Source: Aspergillus flavus (lineage: Eukaryota; Ascomycota; Eurotiomycetes; Eurotiales; Aspergillaceae). Taken from it: a stretch of 64,000 bases of DNA. Numbering within the stretch: position 1 is the stretch's first letter; each line of letters opens with the position of its first letter. The notes beneath the pieces were generated by a model, which saw only the letters and a list, made by a program, of their open reading frames with translations, had not been told where the DNA came from and did not search any database. Positions 57,171-64,000 of this stretch are shown here, one piece after another. Both the position numbers and the translations under genes were made by a program. The DNA lies in assembly GCF_009017415.1 (NCBI RefSeq), contig NC_092408.1, positions 1,488,001 through 1,552,000 on the forward strand, given 5' to 3'.

Positions 57171-57903
57171 AATAGTCTTGGCTTTTTTTTGCACGGTTGG
57201 GTTTGGTGGTTGGTTGGTCGGGATGGGTTGGTTGGATGAACGGATGGGCCGGTTGCATGAATGGAGTATTGGGTTTTATACGGGTTTTGCATAGCATTTT
57301 TTTGATGAGATATGATAGCGCTATTATTGCTGCTGTTGCTGCATTGAATGGGCTTTTTTAATAGATGGGTTGTTTGGTTGGTTCATCAAGTTGGTTTGGT
57401 TTATTGGGGTCTTTTCTAGTTAACAAATACTAATTTCTAAAGAAGAAATACTATCTGCTTAGTCTGTAGAATTGATACTTACTCCACTCTTGTTGGTGCA
57501 CCGTGCGCTTTTCTTTGCTTAAGTGTTAGTCTTGAGAGTTTGGTAAGCGAGGTGTAATGGCCTTGTGTCTACTCTGGTATTCTTGTAGTGTTTTTTATAT
57601 GGATAGGTGACATACTAAACCAGCCGTGAATGTTGGTATGTGGTGCATGTTAAATCAAGGTCGACACAATGGCCCGAATATACATATACATCTACAGATC
57701 TACCACAGTATACCATCAATTTCTCAAAGGACACAATAACCGTTGAACAACATTTTGCCTTGATGAGGTACCCAAACTAAATATTTCGATCCTGGCCCAG
57801 CCAAACAATCAATTACATAAAAGAAAGTAATAATCACACACAATCACCCAACAACCCTCCCCAACCTATCTCCCACCTTCACCACCTACGTCTCATAACC
57901 TTC
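57171..57903. other. Convergent 3' flanks of monooxygenase and pectate lyase
   Basis: GT-rich and AT-rich sequence with no open frame of note. Probably contains both polyadenylation regions. Confidence 0.5.
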
Positions 57904-59107
57904 TTAAAAGGTCAAGGTCTGACCAGCGGTACCGACAACGGCATCCTTAACAGCCGAAGCAGCAAGGAGGTCGTACTCGTAGGGAACGCTGGTAAGGGTA
58001 CCCTCAGGAGCAGTGTTCTCGCCATCACCGAAGTCGTTGTCCCGAGCAACAGCGTATCCGTCATCGGTGGAGTAGAGGGGCTTCTTGCCGCCCGACCACA
58101 CGTTGCCCTCGACCAACAGCTGGGCGCCCTGGCGGGTGTTGATGCCGTCGCTGACGTCCAGATAGTAGTTGTTGTAGAGATGGCCGGTACCGAAGCGGAA
58201 GGAAGGACCGCGAGAGTTCAGGTTGTTCAGGTAGTTGTTGTTGACGGTGATGCGGAGGTGGCCGGTGTCTTCGTCGCCGTTGCTGTCGGAGTGGCCGAAC
58301 AACATGGCCTTCCAGTGGTCGTGGACGAAGGTGTTGGAGACGGTTACGTAGTCGGCGGCGTGGGTGAGCTGTGTTTGTTCTGTTAGTTGGGTTGATCCTT
58401 TATTTGTGTTGGGGTGGATGGTGTGGGACATACATCGATCAGACCGTCGTAGTAGTCCTTGTCGTGGTCACGGTCGGAGGAGACGTCACAGTGGTCGATC
58501 CAGACGTTGTTGGAGTACTCTACTGCATATTAGCTTTTCTCGCCTTACATGGCAAATGGTAGAGGGACACTTACGGACACCAATGGCATCGCCGTTGTCA
58601 GCGAGGACCTTCTTGACACCCAGGTTACGGATGATGACGTTCTCCTTCTCCTTGACGAGACTAGTACAGTGTTAGTCTGGATTTCTTTCCATCAGTATCA
58701 ATTAAATGAAACATACAGGCCGAATCCCTCAAGGATGGCGTTGGCGTCCTTTCCGATGATGCTGGTGTTGCTGCCCACCTTCACCTGATCGGCCGTCTCA
58801 GTGATGGTGCCATCAACGATGACGATCTTGGCATCGTCACTGGAGACAGCCTCGGTGAACTGGGCGTAGGAGGAGACGGTGGTGGTGGTACCGCCGGCAC
58901 CACCGGTGGTGCCACCGTTCTGGCTAGCGTAACCGTGGGCAACCTGAGTGCAAGGTTAGATACAGCATTGGAGGATGATATACCGTGTATCATCAGGAGA
59001 CTCACGTCAGTGATAGCAGCACGCTTGCCGATGGTCTTGGTCGGGGCAGCCAGAGCCTGTCCAGACAGGCATGCGGCCAGCGCAAGGAAAAGCTTGAAGT
59101 TAGCCAT
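57904..59107 (-). CDS. pelA: Pectate lyase A (polysaccharide lyase family 1)
   Basis: Five exons (59006-59107, 58717-58943, 58575-58660, 58434-58519, 57904-58368) splice in phase to 321 residues. A signal peptide (MANFKLFLALAACLSGQALA) and a basic KR cleavage site (TIGKR) precede the mature enzyme. PL1 signatures are YAQFTEAVSSDD, AILEGFGLLVKEKENVIIRNL, VWIDHCDVSSDRDHDKDYYDG (calcium-binding aspartates) and SRGPSFRFGTGHLYNNYY with the catalytic arginine region. Pectate lyase cleaves de-esterified pectin by calcium-dependent beta-elimination outside the cell. Two in-frame acceptors three bases apart (58520 or 58523) give VQYSNN or VLEYSNN, and the first fits the family better. Confidence 0.96.
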
Positions 59108-59227
59108 TGAGGCGGGTGATTGTAGTGAAAGAAAAGTTAAAAGAGGGTAGAAAGAATGACACAGTGAATGGAACAGCTTTGCTGGTGAGGAAAGAAAGAA
59201 GATCGCAACTACGCCGGACGGGCATGT

Positions 59228-59235
59228 CTTATATA
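59228..59235 (-). promoter_or_regulatory. TATA box of pectate lyase gene
   Basis: The minus strand reads TATATAAG about 121 bases before the ATG at 59107, a typical position for Aspergillus hydrolase genes. Confidence 0.55.
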
Positions 59236-60655
59236 TTCTCGTCTGGCGCTTAAGGATTTTCTATATTATTCATCTCTATAGAGCTCGGTACCGCATATCC
59301 GAGCTATGGAAACTCGAGCTAGGACCAACATAATTGCCATAGGTGGAACAGAATCAAGAGATCGTCATCGTTTACCCCCTAATACATATATGCAGGAGTG
59401 GGTAATTTCTCCGTGGGCCTGGGGTTAGATTAAACATCACGTATAGTGCCAAGCTTAGACTGCAATGAACGAGTCAGTGGCAACAACACTGGCATGACGA
59501 GACTGTTGGTTGACGACGGCTAGCTGACGGTTAGGGCTATCCTGTACCAGTCTAGGTGATACATGGAGAGCCGCCGGTAGTCATTGGTGCGTTTCAGAAG
59601 GCAGTGCCAAGAAGTCGGAGGTTTTGCTTCTTGCTCTTGGCGCTCGGCTGCATGAAGACATGATCAATCATTTTGCATGCACATTGTGTGCTTATTTACG
59701 AGGATTAGGATTACAAGCTCGCGGTGATGATCCTCGTGATGCTTGTTCTTCAAAGATTGTCCCGTACACGGACAGGCATCCGTATAACAGGTGGAATAAT
59801 ATGGGATGAGTAGATCAGCTGGCGCCTTGTAAGGTGTATGAAATCAAATCCACTAATCCGAGCACCTCCTGAAAGCTTGATGTACAGGAACGGCACTTCG
59901 TTTGAGTTTGGGTTGTGAAGGACGACTCCGTTCTTTCCAGTAGTCGTTAGGACTATCACTGTTCTTTGGATACTGCCAAGAAATCTCTCGGCAGATGGAT
60001 TTCCGGTCTCTCCATAGTGCTTGGCATGTCTATAATTAAAGGTGAATTATTCCACAACGAAGACAATAGTCTGGCTTGTTTAATATATTGCGCAATGACC
60101 TAAAAAGGACGTGCAATAGGGGCATGGGTTCAATCTAGACATGTGACACGGCTATCCCTAACATCAGCAGTCAACCATGCGCACTCTTAGCCAGACTATG
60201 CACGGCCCAAATATTCTCACACCACAAGGATAAACAATGGAAGTTTACCTCTTCGAGTTAGCCACCACTACGTAACCAGTGTGGGTTTGTTTTATGTTCC
60301 TAGAATGGTCAAGACTATGGAGTACCTTTTCCATGGTTCCCCCCCGGGGCCCAGTTGCCAAGAAAGGAACATGTATAATTAAATAGCCAAGAGTACTTGT
60401 CTAATTGGACTTGATGTGTTATCAAAGATACATTTCGTAAAGGTATTGCATTTGGTTTGACATTCTGTTTGCGAAAGTGTCGTTGTTGAGGCATCGGCTG
60501 GGAAAACTTCGGCCTCAGCGATGGGGCCAAGACTCAGCCACACATGACTTATGATGTGATTGGCGTGATCGAGGGTCGAACATCCCCTCTTAATCTAATC
60601 CCCACTTGACATCAAGTTCACCCTTAGCACTTGCTCCGAGTATACTGAAACAGCC
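59236..60655. other. Intergenic region between pelA and dioxygenase gene
   Basis: Serves as divergent promoter space. Short frames (59624-59809, 59750-59959) have no features. No gene recognised. Confidence 0.5.
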
Positions 60656-61955
60656 ATGGTCGATACTTTTTCCTCTATCCCCATCGTGGACTTTCGTCGT
60701 CTGCAAGATCCGCTGACTAAAGCGGAAGCCTTGGAGCAATTGCGGGAAGCCATCTTCCAAGTTGGATTCCTGTACTTGATCAATCATGGACTAGAGGTAG
60801 CAACTATTAAACTACCTTTCTTTGATCAGGGTACTGATATTGTATAGTCACTTGTTAAAAGAACGCACGAGAAGCTCCCAGAGCTTTTCGCGCTGCCCAC
60901 TGAGGTTAAAGAACGATGTAATATGATCAATTCCCCGGCGTTTGTCGGGTATACTCGTCTCGGAGCAGAGACCACTGCATCCAAGACGGATTTGCGAGAG
61001 GTAACAGCTCCTTTCCTTCGAAATGGATGTATAAACAACTGACCGCGGTCAAAAGCAATTCGACTTTGGTACACCGGGTATGAAACCCTGGACTGAGAAC
61101 GATCCCTTCTGGCAGAGACTCGAGGGGGACAGCCAGGTATATTCTCATCCCTTTCACATGTGGACATTCTAATGATGTAGTATCCGGATCATCCCGGCGC
61201 AAAAGAACTCGTCGAAAATTACATCGCAGAGTCCGCGAAGCTATCGCAGGAATTCATGCGCTATGTGTCAGAATGTCTCTCCCTCCCCCCGACGACCTTC
61301 GAGTCATTCAAGGGCAAAATGGACCGCCTGAAGTTCATCAGATATCCCCAGGCTGCGCCCGGCTCACAGGGAGTAGGTCCGCACAAGGACTCAACGGGTC
61401 TATTCACTTTCCTCTCGCAAGACGACACGGGCGGACTCCAGGTCCTGAACAAGAACGGCGAGTGGATCGATGCCCCTCCCATTGAGGGAAGTCTAGTCGT
61501 GAACATCCAACAGGGATTCGAGGCGATCACCGGCGGTATCTGCACTGCGACGACCCATCGAGTGATTGTATGTTGGTCCTGTACAGATTTTGTATTCTGT
61601 CAACTATTCCTGACATCGACGTAGGCCCCGACGACCAAGACACGATATAGCGTTCCGTTTTTCCTGGGCGTACGGATGGACCTCACGCTCGATCAGCTCC
61701 GTGAATCTGCAGCGCATATTGTAAAATGTATTCCTGCCTCGGATGATCGGAAGAAGCGGGCAGTTGATGTGCCCAGCGAGTTTCTGTCGCCTTTGTATTC
61801 ATGTGTAAGTGTTATCTTTCTCTGGATGAAATCTCGCTAAGATGAAATAGTTTGGAGAGGCATACCTGCGTAATCGGATTATCAGCCATCCCGACGTAGG
61901 GCAGAAATGGTATCCGGAATTGTATGAGCGGTATACTAAGGAGAAACTCACGTAG
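60656..61955 (+). CDS. 2-oxoglutarate/Fe(II)-dependent dioxygenase (IPNS-like)
   Basis: Six exons (60656-60796, 60848-61000, 61056-61136, 61181-61567, 61625-61804, 61851-61955) splice in phase to 348 residues. The N-terminal DIOX_N region reads IPIVDFRRL and VGFLYLINHGLE. The iron-binding triad is His193 and Asp195 in GPHKDSTG plus His251 in ATTHRVI. Arg261 and Ser263 of RYSVPFF should hold 2-oxoglutarate. GLQVLNKNGEWIDAPPIEG and LVVNIQQGFEAITGG are typical. Such enzymes hydroxylate or desaturate metabolites, and the substrate is unknown. It is 351 bases upstream of a flavin oxidase on the same strand, possibly one pathway. Confidence 0.93.
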
Positions 61956-62306
61956 ATATATATATATTCATATTTTCGTCTATATATATATATGAACTTA
62001 CCTATGCTGAGTGCCCCTATTTGGTCAACCCTGCAAACACGAGTCAGAACCCCGCCACCAAATATATATATCCCTAATATGTATACCAACCCTTGTATTA
62101 AAATGACACAAGAGTCCAAATAGAAGGATAACATAAATAAACACTCAACTTCGATGCCAAGAACAAGTGTAGAGTTCCATGGACAGCAGCAATTCGTATT
62201 GATAATAAACATTAAGCGATTGAATCGACCGACCCCACATGTGATTTATTCGGCCCGACCACCAAACGAACTCAACCAAAACACACATTCATCAAAACAA
62301 CCCACC
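61956..62306. other. Short intergenic region with (AT)n runs
   Basis: Holds two TATATATA-type runs near 61956-61993 and the promoter of the next gene. No gene is seen. Confidence 0.55.
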
Positions 62307-63838
62307 ATGACTTCCATCCCGGACTCGACTCTCCGCGCCCTCGTGGACAATCTCAAATCCTCGGAGATCTTCACGCCCTCATCTGTAGGCTACCAGGACA
62401 GTATCCGACGATGGTCGGAAACCGGAATCAAACAAGCCGTATGGGTCTTCTCCCGTTTCCCCACATATGTTTCCTTGGTAGAGAAAGTGGTGCTGAGTGA
62501 ACCGTGCAGGGTGTTGTGGTGATGCCCACTGAGACTGAGGATGTTCGTACCGCGCTTCTCTGGGCTCAAGAGCATAATGTCGACCTCGCTGTTAAGGGAG
62601 GTGGCCATTCCGTCGCGGGAACGAGTTCTAGCGAGGGCGGATTGGTGATCGATCTGTCGCGCATGAACAAGGTTACTGCGGACACGGAGAAGAAGACACT
62701 GACCGTCCAGGGTGGCGCCGTGTGGAAGGACGTCGACGAAGCGGGCGCTGAGTACGGACTCGCTGCCGTCGGCGGTACAGTCAACCACACCGGAGTCGGT
62801 GGATTGACACTCGGTGGAGGATACGGCTGGCTGAGTGGTCAGTACGGTCTCACCATTGACAACCTCCTAGCTGCGACAGTGGTGCTCGCAGACGGTCAAG
62901 TAGTCACAGCCTCTGCTACCGAAAACCCCGACCTCTTCTGGGGCCTGCGGGGAGCAGGATACAATTTCGGGGTGGTTGTCGACTTCACCTTCCAAGCTTA
63001 TGAGCAGAAGACTCCCGTCTATGCAGGAATCATCGCCTTCACACCAGACAAGCTCGAGTCAGTCGTCGAGCAGATGAACGTACTCTTTGAAAACCCCGAC
63101 CCTCGATCCGGCGCGATGATCATCTTCGCCCAGCCCCCGGGGGCCCCTACAATCATGGTCAACGTCCTGGTCTTCTACAATGGTACCAACGAAGAAGGCT
63201 CGAAGCGTTACGCCGGCTTCCTTGCCCTCGAGCCCGTAGTCAACATGATCGAGGTCATCCCGTACTCCCTGCTTAACTCGCTCCAGAACCCGATGGCCAC
63301 TTACGGCGATCGCAAGTCCTTCAAGGGTCTTTTCTATCGCACACCCATGGACGCCCAATTCCTGCGTTCCATGCTCGATGAACTAAACGCCAAGGCTCAG
63401 GATCACCCCGACATGATCCCGGCCATGCTGCTCGAGTGCTACGATATGAGGAAGACCTGCAGCGTGCCGCTGGATGCGACCGCGTTCGCGAATCGGAGTC
63501 TTACGCAGAACGGACTGCTCAACCTGCGCTGGACGGATTCGTCCAAGGACGCCGAATATCGGGCCTGGGCGCGCGAAATCCAAGCTAAGTTCAAGGCGCA
63601 GTTTGAGTCACAGCTTAACGGAGAGGAGACAGCCGATGTGCCCCAGTATATCAATTACGCCGAGCGTGAGTTCCTGCCCAACAATGAATTGGAAAATGAA
63701 GTAAACTAACAACAAGCAGCCGGAGACGCGGTCGTGAACAACATTTACGGAAGTAATCTGGAGCGCCTGAAGGACGTCAAGGCGAAATACGATCCGAAGA
63801 ATGTATTCCACAAGATGCATCCCGTTTCCCGGGCTTAG
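62307..63838 (+). CDS. FAD-linked oxidase (PCMH type)
   Basis: Three exons (62307-62438, 62510-63665, 63720-63838) splice in phase to 468 residues. The start ATG sits in a CCCACCATGA context. The PCMH fold shows LAVKGGGHSVAGTSS with the flavin-linking His and TLTVQGGAVWKDVDEA. It then has VNHTGVGGLTLGGGYGWLSGQYGL, where the usual Cys of bicovalent enzymes is replaced by Thr/Gly, suggesting single attachment. DLFWGLRGAGYNFGVVVDF follows, and the C-terminal motif is NLERLKDVKAKYDPKNVFHKM. There is no signal peptide. The enzyme probably oxidises an alcohol or sugar-like substrate with O2. Pairing with the upstream dioxygenase suggests a shared pathway, which is inference. Confidence 0.93.
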
Positions 63839-64000
63839 TCTATCCAAGAAAATCAAGGGTCCAGCTGTCAGCAACCAGGTCGGAAACTAGTACATTAGTG
63901 GAATCCTTTCTATGCAATCTACGACGAGTCGGAAACATGGGAGAAAGGCAAACGAACGGACATGTGAGATCTCGTATCTGCAATAAAACTGTAGATTAAA

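Overview
The window looks like nuclear DNA of a filamentous ascomycete, most likely an Aspergillus of section Nigri. Nearly every gene is split by short introns (44-83 nt) with GT...AG ends and CTAAC/CTGAC-type branch sites. There is an intron-containing tRNA-Cys, and the families present are typical of Aspergillus accessory regions: flavin oxidases with a PCMH fold, major facilitator (MFS) transporters, NmrA-like proteins, siderophore transporters and pectate lyase. The pectate lyase matches what I remember of the 321-residue black-Aspergillus PelA in length and in the residues I recall. The genus and section call is inference. All exon structures were worked out by hand from splice signals and reading-frame continuity.

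Layout. 0-5.3 kb: a broken fungal transcription factor, a secreted intradiol dioxygenase, and a decayed gene resembling papain-like toxin domains. 5.6-15 kb: an NmrA-like protein (-), a six-exon MFS transporter, tRNA-Cys with an intron, and an ankyrin-repeat protein. 15-25.5 kb: a redox-rich block with two PCMH flavin oxidases, a small unknown protein, a glutathione S-transferase, a divergent Mgs1/WRNIP1-type AAA+ ATPase, an alpha/beta hydrolase, and a Zn2Cys6 regulator ruined by frameshifts and CAG-to-TAG-type stops. 25.5-31.3 kb: mostly non-coding, with AT-rich direct repeats, one orphan protein and tRNA-like, SINE-like traces.

31-43 kb is the most coherent unit. It holds a GNAT acetyltransferase, a siderophore-type MFS permease, a full-length ABC-B transporter and a Fes/IroE/EstB-type esterase. 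The last three each carry one or two perfect ATCWGATAA sites (five in total) within about 300 bp of the start codon. ATCWGATAA is the known binding sequence of the iron-regulatory GATA repressor SreA. I read the set as an iron-repressed module that takes up a ferri-siderophore, hydrolyses it inside the cell and exports products.

43-64 kb: an alkaline ceramidase (-) with a 13-nt microexon, a cyanovirin-N-homology protein, a two-domain chromate transporter, a secreted type-B carboxylesterase, a long non-coding stretch (52-55.7 kb), an FAD monooxygenase, pectate lyase (-), a 2-oxoglutarate/Fe(II) dioxygenase and a third PCMH flavin oxidase. No polyketide synthase or NRPS is present. Four genes carry small frame-breaking lesions, which points to accessory DNA in decay or to local sequencing error.
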